Positions 1-12,094 of a stretch of 64,000 nt of DNA are shown here, one piece after another; positions within the stretch are counted from its first letter, which is position 1, and every line of letters starts with the position of its first letter. The stretch is from Colletotrichum lupini (lineage: Eukaryota > Ascomycota > Sordariomycetes > Glomerellales > Glomerellaceae): assembly GCF_023278565.1 (NCBI RefSeq), contig NC_064672.1:6696001-6760000 (forward strand). Reading direction: 5' to 3'. The translations under genes were made by a program, and so were the position numbers. The notes beneath the pieces were generated by a model, which worked only from the letters and a program-made list of their open reading frames with translations, did no database searches and was not told where the DNA came from.

Positions 1-1640
1 TATGGGGAGCTCGTGTTGCTCGACTCTCATCGACAAGCTCACTGCTCACAAGACCGTCTAGCTAGCTTGGGCGCCCGCCAAGCTCCAACCAACGTCCACG
101 GTGTGCTGCCCGGTCTCGGCTTCACTGGGGAATGAGAATGGCGGGAAGAAGCCCGCTGGCCCGCCATCATCCATGTCGCTGATGAAAATGAATACATACA
201 GGCTGTGCTGGGCACTATCCACCCCAGTGGAACGAGACTTGATCGCACATGACAGCGCGACAGAAGTCAAAAGCACGCGATGCCCCATTGGCCTCTTCTC
301 TAGCACGATCTTGGCAGACCAGGAAGCAGGTCTTCCCCAAGAGCCTGAAGGATCACAGATGTCGGCAAGAATTCCCCTAGTTTGGCAAAGAGCCGTAGCT
401 TGATTAGCTCGCCTCCACTGCCGGGCCCCTCCCAAGACTTTCCAAGACCTCGACTGAAATGGAGTCGTAAAGTAATCGGAGCGCTCTCGTCAAACTCCAC
501 GACTCCCTCTCCGTGCGGGGAAAATTGCCTAGAAACAGGATTGCGGGGGATGAAGAGAGAAAGAGGGGCGCGGCATGGGGTGTTCGTGAGAAGGCTGGTT
601 CCCTGTCTCTGGCCAACTATCTCGCTCAATGTCCGAACTTTTTCTGTTTCTTATGCTTATTTCGTCAGGGGGCCTCCACGAATGTCGGTGGTTGAGTGGA
701 GGGACTTGTGAGGGGAAGAGGGGGTCGCGATGATGACAAAAGGATAATGGCGGCACTGAGGAGAGAGATGATGTCGAGGGAAAAGTCCATCGAAAATTGT
801 TCTCACCCCTGTCTTCATGTTGCCCACCATGACCTCCAACAGGTTCCCCATCCCTTTCCCCGTATCCTCCCCCGCGCCGCGATGGCCATCAGGACAAGAA
901 GAAGCTTGTAAGAAACTTGGGGGAGGACGGCTCGAACTTAGTGCAGCACCCGTCCTGAAGGGCTCGCATACTTCGGATACAAGGAAGCTAACGGGAAGAA
1001 TCGAACATTCTATGCATTCAGCTCGACCTTCTCGTCAATCTAGCGTTTCCGTTTGGTGTTCGTGAGCCGTCCAGCACTCCTTAGCCTGCAGGGAACATCC
1101 TCTCCCTGAGTAGTGTAGCACAAACAAATCCCTCGGGTCACATACTGGGACGTGCAGGTAATGTGCTGCCAGCGAGGAGCAATGGTCTCATTCCAATAGG
1201 CCAATTTGCAATATCCTTAGGGGCACGCTGTCCGTCGTGTTTGCGTCTGGTGCCAGCATAAGCGCAGGCGTCTCGGGCTGGGCAGAAAAAGAAGTCGAGG
1301 GCTGCGCTCGACGAGTCATTGATGTTGCTCAAACGGCCTGGACATCGTCGACTCCAGTTGCCTCTTTCTCTACCACCTCCCATCGTCGTATTGGCTACGG
1401 GCCATTCACCTGTCTGGCTTATTCTTGCTCTTCTCCGCCTTTCTCCTTCGTCTTCCTCCCATTGCGAGGACCCCATCATCAATCCTGCCCACAGCCTGCC
1501 TTCCAGACTAGCCCCAGACTCGCAAGTCTGCGGGCCAATCGCTAACAGCAAACCGCTCCGGGGTTGGCTCATGAGAAGTGCCAAGAGCTCTGGGCATGCA
1601 TTGGCGGGGGCAAGGCATCGGTCGTACGGACGAGGAAGTT
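1..1640. other. gene-less flank
   Basis: Base composition is mixed. Open frames reach about 149 codons on either strand, but none shows a recognisable domain, a coherent splice structure or consistent codon use. I see no gene, RNA gene or repeat that I can support. The block ends abruptly where AT-rich sequence begins at 1641. Confidence 0.5.
1627..1640. repeat. 14-bp direct repeat, left copy (putative target-site duplication)
   Basis: The 14-mer CGGACGAGGAAGTT occurs here and again at 2481-2494. The two copies bracket the AT-rich block exactly on its left side. A duplication of this length suits target-primed insertion, as in LINE-type elements. Confidence 0.65.
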
Positions 1641-2480
1641 CTAAGTACCTTATTATCGAAGAAAGTTAATTCTTTCTAAGTTATAAATATAAGAATATAG
1701 TTTTAATAAAATAATATAGTACTTACTTAGTACTTAAATTAAAATACTTTTTTAAGCTTATTATAAGAAAAAAATAATTATATTATTAATTATTTATTAT
1801 TGAGGTTTATAAGTAATACTATAGTTTTAATTATAATAGCTTTACTTATAATAAGTAAAAAGTCTAATTATAAATCCTTTAAAAACCTCTTTTTAAAAGC
1901 TATAAGAGCCTTTAAGTTAAGTTAAAATACTTATTAAAATATTAATAAGTAAACTAACTTTATAATAACGACCTTAATAAAAGACTTAGTAAATAATACT
2001 TAAACCCTTATTAACGTTAAGTACGATTTACGAAGTATAATAATATAGCCGCAAAATATTATTAATATATTTTATATTAAAAAGGGTATTATTAATATTA
2101 ATAAAATAGATAGGGCCGTATTAATATAGTACTTTAGTTTCTTTTTATAGCTCGAGGATAATTATTTTAAATAGTATTAAAAGTTTATTAAAAAGCTTTT
2201 TTAAGTACTTTAGTATATTTATTACTATTTTTATAATAATAAAACTCTTAATACTTATATATAAAAATAAGTTATTTATTTTTAAATAATAATACTAACT
2301 TATTAATAAGTTATTAAAATTATAATTTTAGTAATCTCTTAATAAGAGAGAGGGTAGAATAGAGGAAAGGATAAGTAAGAAAAAGGTTAAGGTTAAATAG
2401 TGCGGAATTCGAGGGCAGGGTAGCGTCTATATATACTGCGGTAATCCTCTAGTAATGCAAAACGATGGAGTTAAACAGTG
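1641..2480. mobile_element. RIP-like AT-rich insertion, class unknown
   Basis: This 840-bp block is extremely AT-rich up to about 2400, with TpA-rich, CpA-poor composition and no open frame. It is followed by about 80 bp of normal composition. It sits between two copies of a 14-bp direct repeat, so it looks like one insertion event later mutated by RIP. No terminal inverted repeat, LTR or clear poly-A tail was found. A 5'-truncated LINE or a SINE-like element is possible; the class is not assigned. Confidence 0.6.
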
Positions 2481-2494
2481 CGGACGAGGAAGTT
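2481..2494. repeat. 14-bp direct repeat, right copy
   Basis: Second copy of CGGACGAGGAAGTT (see 1627-1640), closing the AT-rich insertion on the right. Confidence 0.65.
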
Positions 2495-3684
2495 GGATAC
2501 CTTTCCCTACCTAGTGTAAATGCGACTCGTAGTGTCGAGACGTCGGAGATACAAGCAGCAAGCAAAGTGCTCAACCTGAGCTCTCTGAGCTAGAGCCGGC
2601 CACTCACATCCCTAACTCAAAGCCCCCTGCCATTCTCTTCGTCTCGAAATGCAAGCCAGCTGCGCGGAAGACCACGACCAGCAACCTGCATACTGCATGG
2701 CTACGTAGTACGTACCGAAGCCCAAGGCAATAAGCCCTGCAAACCCTGCCCGCAGTTACGGATGAGGCACTCCCTGAGTCTACATTCCCCCTACTTCCAG
2801 GCTCCCAGACCTCAATCTAGCCTTAGTCCATGCCGTAGGCGGCGCGGCGGCGAAGCTATAACTAGCAGACAGGGTTCCGGTACCGAATTTGAAGTACTCC
2901 CGTTGCCCTCCCGTCGGAAGCCCGCACGGTGAAGGCTGTTTACACAGTACTTCGGAAGAGAGGGGCGGGCCATCCAACGAAACCATTCAGATGGGAAGCC
3001 AATTTCGTCCTTCCCATGGGGGTATGCGATGTATACTGCGTAGAGTGTGAGTGTGAGTGTGAGTGTGAGTGTGAGTGGATCGGGGGTAGCACTCGGCGGC
3101 CACGGAGGGTCCCGGGCATGGCAGGACTGTCGTTGAATAAGAGAGGGAGAGGAAACGGCCGCCTACATCCCATGTTGTCGTCGAATTTATAAGAAGCAGC
3201 GCTCAAGGTTTCAACCCACGTTGGCTTCGGATCTACCCCTCAAGCTCATCCAGGTTGTTTTGGGACACATCTTCTCTCTCTGTGTGTTTCTCTCTCCCAC
3301 TTAACCTCTCCGTCTCCTTTCAACGCCTCCCATTTGCCGCGTTCCACCACATCTCGAGTCTTGCTCAACCTCTCCCCTCATTCGCTCTCATCCTGAGCTT
3401 CGGTTACTGGTGAATACACCTGAGTGACCCGACCATTTAAGCGAGCCACGTACCAGATTTCGTGCGCCTGCCTTTCCGACGGATCCTACCTCTCTTGATT
3501 GAGAGGTTTCTTTTTTTCTACCATCGGAAGGCAAGAGGGAAGCAAACTTTTCTGCGGGATCCCACACACAAACCTCGGAAAAGCGACACACCTGGTTCCA
3601 ACGCGCTCGCGCGCATACGCCAATCTCATTCGCACATCGAACACCTTTCCCACTACCCACAACCGTCGTCCCAATACCGTAGCC
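2495..3684 (+). promoter_or_regulatory. upstream and 5' leader region of the MFS permease gene
   Basis: About 1.2 kb without a supported gene. The part nearest the start codon (about 3260-3660) has CT-rich runs typical of fungal promoters and 5' leaders. A hexamer microsatellite lies at 3043-3078. No ATG is in frame with the permease start upstream of 3685, although the frame stays open back to 3499. No specific operator was identified. Confidence 0.4.
3043..3078 (+). repeat. (GAGTGT)n microsatellite
   Basis: Five perfect tandem GAGTGT hexamers followed by a degenerate sixth (GAGTGG). It lies about 600 bp upstream of the permease start codon. On the opposite strand it would read as alternating His-Ser codons; I treat it as a simple repeat, not coding. 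Confidence 0.9.
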
Positions 3685-5511
3685 ATGGATCGCCACGGGA
3701 AGAAAGATCACGAGCTCGCCGAGAGCTCGGATGAGAAGCCCATCGACTCTCAGCTCGAGCAGGCGCAGATGCTTGCTGATCTGCCCGATCCCGACGCCGG
3801 AAAGTCTGCAGAGGAGCGTGCCGCCATTGTACGTGTGCTCCCTCACCCGGCTTATGAGTGATGAGGTCGTGAAGCCTTCAATCACTCCTCCACGCTTCAT
3901 TAAGACGACAGAAGAAATAAGTCCACTCATGCTAACTCATCTTTTCCTTTCTAGGACAAGAAGCTCATGTGGAAGGTCGACCTTTGGCTGGTCCCCTGGC
4001 TATCCCTCCTTGTAAGACATGATCTTCCCTCTCACTCACTTCTCCTAGAATCTCAGCGCATGAGCTGCTGCGCGCGCATAATACGATTGACGATATACTA
4101 ATTTCATATTTCTTCGTAGTACCTCCTCTCCTTCCTCGACCGAACCAATATTGGCAATGCGCGTCTCGCCGGCATGGAGGATGACCTCAAGATGAGCGGC
4201 ACCGACTACAACATGTCGCTCACCATCTTCTTCATCAGCTACGCCGTCTTCGAGCCCGCCACCAATGCACTGCTCAAGCGCCTCACACCCCGCATCTTCT
4301 TCACTGGAATCATCATCGTCTGGGGCATGATCATGACGCTCATGGGTCTGTGCACCAACTTTTCCGGTCTCCTTGCGGCCCGCTGGTTCCTCGGTATCGC
4401 TGAGGCTGGTCTCTTCCCTGGTAAGCTCGCTATTTCATCATGATCTCACAGGAACCTATGGTTGTGAGATTTCAGAGGCTAATATGAGACACTAGGTGTC
4501 AACTACTACCTCTCCTGTTGGTATAAGGGATCCGAAATCGGTGTTCGCTCTGCCGTCTTCTTCTCCGCCGCCGCTCTGGCCGGTTCCTTTGGCGGTCTCC
4601 TCGCCGCAGCCATCGCCAAGATGGACGGCATCGGCGGCAAGCCCGGCTGGGCCTGGATCTTCATCATTGAGGGTCTGGCCACCGTCTTTGTCGGAATTTT
4701 CTGCTGGTGGATGGTGTTCGACTGGCCCGAGGGCGCCCGATTCCTGACTCCCGACGAGCGTATCCGCGTCCAGCGCCGCCTCATCGCCGACAAGCAGGGC
4801 CGCACCGCCGAGGACTTTGACAAGCGCCACATCTACGCTGCCATGACGGATTGGAAGACGTACGGCTACATGGTCATCTACATGGGCTGTCTCGTGCCCC
4901 TCTATGCCTTCTCCCTCTTCCTGCCTACTATTCTCCGTGGCATGGGTCACCAAGGCACCAAGGCCCAGCTGCTTTCCGTTCCGCCTTACGCCGTTGCTGC
5001 CGCTCTCACCGTCACTGTTGGTATCATTGCCGATAAGACCCGCTGGCGTGGATACTGCAACGTCGCGACTGTCACTATTGGTATTGTCGGATTCGTCATG
5101 CTCATCTCCACGACCAACCCCAAGGTCCAGTACGCCGGAACCTTCCTCGGCGCCGCTGGTATCTACCCGACCATCTCAAACACCCTCTCCTGGGTCATCA
5201 ACAATACCGAGGGTTCTCTCAAGCGCGCTTTCGTCCTGGGCATGGTCGTTGGATGGGGTAACCTCAACGGTGTTGTCTCCTCCAACATTTACATCAAGGC
5301 CGAGTCCCCTCGTTACCTCACTGGCCACGGTGTTGTCTTGGGCTACCAGATTCTTTTCCTCCTTGGTGGGTCCATCTTCATGCACTTTGCGCTTAGAGTA
5401 TCCAACAGTCGCCGCAGAGCCGGCAAGATGGATGCCCAGTGGGCTGGCATGACTGATGAGCAGAGGTGGGTCGCTGGAGACAAGCGACCTGACTTCATGT
5501 ACACGCTCTAG
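3685..5511 (+). CDS. MFS permease, Dal5/allantoate (anion:cation symporter) family
   Basis: Major facilitator transporter of the plasma membrane. The family (Dal5, Tna1, Fen2 relatives) imports organic anions such as allantoate, nicotinate or pantothenate by proton symport; the substrate here cannot be told. Four exons give 505 aa: 3685-3828, 3955-4011, 4120-4420 and 4496-5511. All introns are GT..AG and keep frame. The family hallmark LDRTNIGNARLAG lies at residues 73-85, straight after an amphipathic WKVDLWLVPWLSLL segment. Later segments include RWFLGIAEAGLFPGVNYYLS (TM4-5 region), formed across the exon 3/4 junction, and many hydrophobic helices. Length fits the usual 480-520 aa. 3685 is the first in-frame ATG, with A at -3. 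It converges on the Hsp70-like gene downstream, so the two share a short 3' region. Confidence 0.92.
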
Positions 5512-5898
5512 GTGCTATGTAGTGCTTTGATTTGCTATTACAGCTATAGAAATTGGATCAGGAGGTATGAACTCTACGTTCAAAGATTGAGTTACAAGTG
5601 TCTCTAGAGCGCCTTTTTGTAGATTCTTTGTCTTTATGGAGTCAATGATACCATCCTTGCATTAGATACTATCGTTTCACTTCTTCATTTGCACGTGCTT
5701 TCAATGACTGTATGTATGTACAGCCTGTGTCTCAAAGTAGTCTGTTACGAAACTACATTATTGCATATTACCTTATGCTGTTAAACAATGAATTCGGACC
5801 CTACGCTCTTGCTTGGTACAATGAAACACGTAATTTTGTATTCTACAATCTAGAAGAAGTACGTCACGTTCCGCTTACTTTTCATACCTCTCAAAACC
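5512..5898. other. 3' intergenic region between convergent genes
   Basis: 387 bp separating the stop codons of the permease (+) and the Hsp70-like gene (-). It should hold both 3' UTRs. No further gene seen. Confidence 0.6.
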
Positions 5899-8332
5899 CT
5901 AAGCCTCACTGTCCGAGCTGAACTCAACAAGTTTGGCACCTGTTGTCTCGTAATTGGGCGGTTCCCTAGTTTTCTCCGCCCATATGGCATTCGTCCGACG
6001 CTGGACCTCGTCGAACCAAGTTTTCTCAGTTTCCGCCGTACAAGCAACAAAAATTCCGTCTGGGGTCAAGCCTAGACCAAGGTGCAAGTTATCGAGTTTC
6101 CGATCAGGTCTTACTAAAAATGTCGATGTCGATCGGCTGAAAAATACATTGAGCTTGATCTTGTCGTATGTCGTCCACAACTCACGGCCTCTGTCAACCA
6201 TAAGTCTCTCAAGGACTAGATGCTCATGCTCAGAACTCTGATTCTCCGTGACAGAAAGCCGGAACTGCCATTGCCCTTGACTTGGCATGAAAAGGTCCAG
6301 AAAGTCATAGGTATGCGCGCCACAGTCGAGATAGCGTAGAGATTGTGTATCAGTCTGGGACATTGACTGGTGCAGGCCGAAGGGATCGCAGACTATCCTG
6401 AACCTGTTGGTGCCGTCAGTTTGGAATGTGTGGTACCGCGATTCCTTCATTCCTCTTCTCTGAGAGCCTGATGTCAATAAAACAACACGCGGCAAAGTTG
6501 TCTATGCTCTTGGACATTTGCCTGACTCACGTTATTTGCCAGGATCATAGCAGCAAAATCGTCCCATTCTTCATCCCCGCCACCACCTCGGCCTCTTTGC
6601 ACTTGTATTCCAAAAGCAGCGCCATTCTTGATGTAATTTTGGATTGTCTGGTGTGCTTTAGCCGTCGCGAGCCCCGCTCCTTTGGCAGTGTTAAATGATC
6701 TGTTTGCGTCTAAGTATTAGTGCATCCGGCCTCCTCTCAATATTGTTCTTGTCAAGATAGATATCGAGATGGAAGCATGCTTACTCATTTGGGGTTTCCG
6801 GGTTCTGATCCAAATAGACTATAGGCGGAGATACTGTGTTTTGGAAAACCATTTCGACGAACTTGAACAAATAGTACTTGACTCTTTGATTGTTGGCGCC
6901 GCCTCCAGATACTACAATCCGGCCACGGATGTCTTTTTGCGATGATGCAAGTTCAGCTTCAAGATTCCTGATGCCGCGTTCGGCTTCTAGCAATGGTTGA
7001 AGAAAGGCTTTCTTGAACATTTTGGTCAGATCATGGATCGGAATATTGACGTGGAAGCGCTTGGAAATTGAAGAATACTTCGCCGGCTTCGCGATAGTAA
7101 GATCAATGTCCTCGAACTGCGACTTGAATTCATTCGGCGACTCTTCCTTGAACGGATTGTTGTTCCCAAGAGCTATGAGGCGCGTACGGAATTCTCTGAG
7201 GAACTCATTACGAAGCAAATACGAGAATTCTTGGCTGCTGACTTTACCGTTGTCCGATGTGGTGTGGTTGGTGCAAAAGTCACCAACGGATGCCTCCCAC
7301 ATGCCTCCGCCGCCAACTGTTGCTATTGTAAACAGAGAAGTTAGCACACAGATCACCAATTAGTTCATCCTTAAAGCACTCTCAGTTCGCTCGCTAGGCT
7401 TACCGATGGGATCACCGACTCTGAAAAGGGCCGTTTTGCCTCCGGCTCGTCTTACGTAGTAAAGGCAGCCATTCTTTGCGCGTCAGAATATGCGGTTAAA
7501 TGTGCTGGAACAGAATGAAGAGAACGTACCATGCTGTGGCCTCCGAAGTCGAGAAAAAGCACATATTGGCTGGCGTCCGTACCAAGTCTCCTGTCTGCGA
7601 TGTGTTCGCTGGAAGAAATGAAATGGGCCATTGCCTCCGCTTCTGTATGTAAATGGAGATGGTCGTAGATCTGATCGAGATCGAACGATCGACTAGTAAG
7701 CAGTCTTGGGCTGCTTTCTAACTTTTCCCTAATCAGAGCCTTGTACTTTTCGTATTCTGTGACACTCCAGTGAGCAGGAGCTGAGAGGCCAAAATCTACA
7801 ATCCTAAGAGGTCTTTCCATCTTGCGGCATTCTTCATCTAAGCGAAGGAAGACAGCGTCGAGGATTAACCCCAAACCTTTCTTTCCGATGGTTTCGAAAT
7901 CAGAGTGTTTGTCCTTGATTCTCAGTGCTTCCACCCGCAGGGAATTCTCGTTGTTGATTGTGTTCCGGCCTGTGTCGAGAAAACCATCACCTAGAAAGAA
8001 TTTTGCCGAAACCTGTGTGGCTGAAGGGCTTAGTTCATCGCCAGTATAGACTTCTCCAGTCCCTGAAATATTGATGTACCCGTTGAAAGCGCCCTTTTCA
8101 TATCGAGTACCATCTTGGGTTTGCAAACTCCTTTGGTTAAACAACTCTTCCGGCTTTGGAACAATCGCCTCACCGTCCGAGGGCAAGAAGCAAATGACCA
8201 AGCGAACAGAGGTACTCCCCCAGTCCAAGCCAACAACACTACGGTTATTAACCAATCTAGTTTTCTGAGTTGACCGACAGCGAAAGTGTTAGCTTACATG
8301 TCTGTACAGCGGCGCATCAGAGCGCCGGACAT
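5899..8332 (-). CDS. Hsp70-like ATPase-fold protein (actin/Hsp70 superfamily, HSPA12-like)
   Basis: Six exons on the minus strand (8332-8298, 8238-7530, 7473-7404, 7322-6785, 6699-6531, 6459-5899) give about 693 aa. All introns (56-85 nt) are GT..AG and phase-consistent. Nucleotide-binding signatures of the Hsp70/actin fold are visible: phosphate-1 loop VVGLDWGSTSVRL near the N-terminus, phosphate-2 loop LFLDFGGHSMNG at the exon 2/3 junction, and the adenosine motif VVSGGGANNQR in exon 4. There is no classical substrate-binding domain with an EEVD end; the C-terminus is SSDSEA. Such proteins are common and multi-copy in moulds, usually without known clients. The start is either 8332 or the ATG at 8317; both feed the same splice site. 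A paralogue at 41396-42552 has introns at the same places and phases. Confidence 0.85.
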
Positions 8333-9327
8333 CGCATGACTCTTGAGAATTGGCCTCGAGCACATAACAGTATGAAGTCTTATCCCGAAGCAGAAGGTAA
8401 ACAAAATTATAAGCTGAGTGGCTCCCGTGAAAAAATACAGAGCGACTCGAGTCAGCATAAGGGGTATTGGGGTTAAATAGTAAGCACTTTGGATCCCAGG
8501 TATATTTCTTGTCTCTAATCCGTTGACCGCAACCAACCTATACACATATTGCCCAGACTCAAACTAGTAAGGGACCAAGCTTTCATGTCGCCAAAAAACC
8601 TCTCGAAGAATCTGTTGGCGGGATCCACAGAATCTTGAGCTTTCCTGCCACGCAGATGAATGCGTAGATACGTGGACCCTCGGGGTTGAATGATCCAGAG
8701 CATTAAGTGCTGGAAGAGCCCCCACATCCAAGACAAGGCCTCTGGTATATCACTGGGCATGGATCATACACCAGGGTACAGGAAGTACATGTGCCAAATG
8801 TCATCAATACTTAATCCCTCATGAGTCTCAGCAGCTAGTTAAGCTTGGTAAATATTGGCCATGGGTAGTACCCATCAATGGGATCTTTGCCAAGAATGAA
8901 CGCTTGTTTGTTTCTTGACGAAGGCCTCGCTGACATGTCCCGGAGACCTCGAGAAAGTCCGACGTGACCTCAAAAGCGAACTTGGCTATTACGTTCAGGC
9001 CACTTACTATCATCAAGGGCAGACCAATGGTAGATCACTCACGACTGACCAGCTGTGCCGCGGGAAGAGGAAGCCGACTGGTTCAGCTGAATCAATACGG
9101 CTGTTTCGCAATAGGTGACCTTTTCTGACTTTTGGCACCGCGCGATTTACGGCAATCTCAACAATACACATACAATCGAGACTCTTTCAGAAAAGACCGC
9201 CCTCGCAGACGAGCATTCGTCATCAAGTAATGAAACTTCAAAAGCTCCAAGTTCTCAAAACATCCATGTGTTGTCTGCTTTCTTTGCACCAGCTCACCTG
9301 TGCTGAAGCTAAAGTAAGAATGTGCCT

Positions 9328-9342
9328 CCCCCCCCCCCCCCC
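9328..9342 (+). repeat. poly-C homopolymer (15 C)
   Basis: Uninterrupted run of 15 C on the + strand. It is likely to be length-variable or a sequencing error site. Confidence 0.9.
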
Positions 9343-11887
9343 TTTTCTTCTCCCAGGCCGTGTCCACAGTGCGTTTTAATTCCACCAACCTGGTCATCAA
9401 GATATCTGTCGCGACAAAAGCCTTGGAAAGCAAGCCGAACTGGGGCTTCGCTCATGGCTTGGGTATTGGCAGGCGGTGCTGCATTCTTATTTGTCCGAAT
9501 TCCGCATCTGGCTGTAAATTTGCTTTTTCGGCTGACCCATTCATATGCCGGTCAAGCTGCTCAACGTTGAAGCTATATGGTACTGCCTTTAGGGATGATG
9601 CGGAAATTATTTGTGCGTTCGTAAGCCGACCCTTGTGGCCACAGATTCTCGCTCCAATGCCCACAAGCTAAATACAAGGATAGGCTAACACTTGGGGACG
9701 TACTCAGGCAGCAGCAAAGTCCGCACGTCAAAGAGTAGTGAGAAGGTATCGACGAAAACTGGGTGCATTTTTTTAATGTAGCCTTAGCCCTGAACCACGT
9801 TTCGTATCAAAGCCAGGAGCTTATATCTGTCTATTCATACAAGTGTGCGTTATGATGAAATCATAGGACTGTCAGAAGTAGGTATTAATACACGTAAATC
9901 TCTCGATTGGTACTTCTGTGGCTACGAAGCTATCAATAAAGAGCTTTCGCCTCGCTATGCAGCCTTTCTACGCGATACCTACCTCACAAATGGAAGCACG
10001 GATGCTACCTGGTCTCGATGATCTGCCCCCTGGAGATAGAGAAATTGAGAGAATGAGCCATATGCAAGGTTCTCTCAAATTCCCAACTTTCAATAGTTCT
10101 GATTAAATCGGCCGATCTTATCCTATTTGAGCACTTGATGTACCGCAATCTTGGGTAAATTGAAAGCACATATATCCCAAGTATACATGTAAAAAGCTCA
10201 TGTTAATATCCTTCCCTGGTCACGTTATTCTTGACAAATTCCTTGTTGTCCAAATTTCGTGCTATCTCGCAAGGGGATTTGCATGTTGATCTAGACGTAG
10301 GCCCAACCTAGAACTCTTTCCATTCAGAGGCAGAGTACTTACATGGTCGCATTGGACGAAAAAAGAACAGAAAGGGGGGGTTGGGGGTTCAGGAGTTCAT
10401 GAACCCTTAGTGCAACTTCAACTTAGGCATGTGATAGGAAAATTTTGTGCCAGGGTTAGCGGAGAGGCGATTCTTGCGTGACCAATCTAAGGAGTAATTC
10501 AGGTGCGAGCGATGGCCTCACTCCATAGTTTGTGCACTGCCCGTGTATTACTCCGTATAATCCGAGTCAATTCGCGGGCCCGAAGATAAGTTTGAAGACT
10601 CACGATTTTGTTTCACATCTAAATCAAAGAATGTGTCCGGATATGTCCCGACTTATCACTGACCCTACTTCCTACATGCATGTGTACCAGGTACTGTACC
10701 TCAGTATATAACGAATGTAAAGTGCGTCGGCCCAACAGCAACGATCTGCCATGTTACATTTGAGAGTTCATGTCGATGATAATAGTGTTCTGCTTCTAGC
10801 TTCGCGTGGGGTAAATTAAGGGCGACAAAAAGAAGCGGACAGATAGGCTGAGTTAAAAGAATGCCATGTCTTGAGCTTATGTGCGTATACACGCCACGAA
10901 ATCACTCCAGGCATCCTGTTTTCAGCACCATGCATGCCGACTAAAATATTTACTGCATTCGGAGTCTCAAAGTAAGCGTAATTTCACATGGGCGTAGTGA
11001 ATGGGGCGTACATTATCTCTTCTCCAATGACTTCTTGTCCGAAGATCGAATTGACAAGGACATAAAACAGCGCATTTGCGATGTTCATCCTTCAGCGGAC
11101 GCACCAGAAACCCCTTGATACATATATGGCGCTATCTAACTTAGCTTGGTGACGTAAGGAGCGCTCTCGAGGTTATCCTACAATGTACGCATAATTCAAG
11201 ATATATAATATGTCAACGGGACATGCAAGTGGTTTGAAGTCACTACTACCGTCTACCTCATGCATTCTGCTTTCATCCCCTTATCATTTTGTCAACATAG
11301 TTGCATGCAGTGTAAAAGGTGAGTCTCATTCATCCCTACTTTGTTTCAATACGTTTTATGTGGATCTGGAACTCGGCATGGTAGCGTGGATGCGATAGGG
11401 CTTCCCGTTTTGGGGCAAGCCTGGCACACCGGGTAAGATGCAATAAACTTCCGCTGGTTTGAAATGGCTAGAACCTGTTACGGCTTCGACAATCCTCAGG
11501 GAAGCCACGGCATTTACGTTCACACTAAGCTCCTTGTCGAATGGAAACGAACCCCATTGGCGCAAAGGCTGTATTAACAAGTGGGTCACATACAGTTCGT
11601 CAAATTACAGAGTACTTAGGTATTAGAGAGAAGAAGGAGAAAGGAAACTACCTGTAAAGGGGAAGTATCGATGTTTGTGCATATCGCGATGTCTAGGTAG
11701 TACCCTGCCTACATGGGCCACGCTCAGCCCGAAAATTTGGTGTCCAATTCTCAAAATTGGTCAAGTATCCATCACTACCTTAACTTGGAGTTGCCCGGAA
11801 GGCGGGAGAGATCAAAAACAAAAGCAACGCAATTTCATTCTAAGGTTCTGTGACTGATTCCTAATGATCAATCGTGCCATGAGGTAC

Positions 11888-11892
11888 GCATT
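11888..11892. repeat. TSD half GCATT (partner at 44403-44407)
   Basis: The five bases before the TGTCGG start of copy A's left LTR are GCATT. The bases after its right LTR are ATAAC, which do not match. The reverse complement AATGC stands directly before copy C at 44403-44407, so the two halves of this duplication were separated by inversion. Confidence 0.8.
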
Positions 11893-12094
11893 TGTCGGAT
11901 TAGAAGTCCAATTCGACCGCGGCATATAGCCGACTGCACAGGGGCCAATTAGGGGCCCTATTTACGATTATCGTAGCCAGCCTAACCTACGGTTAGAACC
12001 TCCTTTTTATACCTACGTAGATATTTATATAGTTTAATTAATCTCTTCGTTAACTACGGTTCGAACTAACTACTTTATAATAGGGATACTAATA
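11893..12094 (+). repeat. left LTR of Copia copy A
   Basis: 202 bp, from TGTCGGATTAGAAG to GGGATACTAATA. The terminal CA has become TA, as in RIP. It contains an internal near-palindrome GGGGCCAATTAGGGGCCC shared by all copies. Confidence 0.95.

Larger units (their letters stand above)
8333..11892. other. gene-poor region, no gene supported
   Basis: 3.6 kb of ordinary composition with only short open frames (up to about 100 codons) and no family motif or splice chain that I recognise. It contains a 15-C homopolymer (9328-9342). It ends exactly at the left LTR of Copia copy A. Degraded or lineage-specific genes cannot be excluded. Confidence 0.4.

Noticed and set aside
1138..1669. Overlapping frames of 102-148 codons near the left edge
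   Set aside because: They overlap one another on opposite strands, have no recognisable motif, and one runs into the AT-rich insertion.
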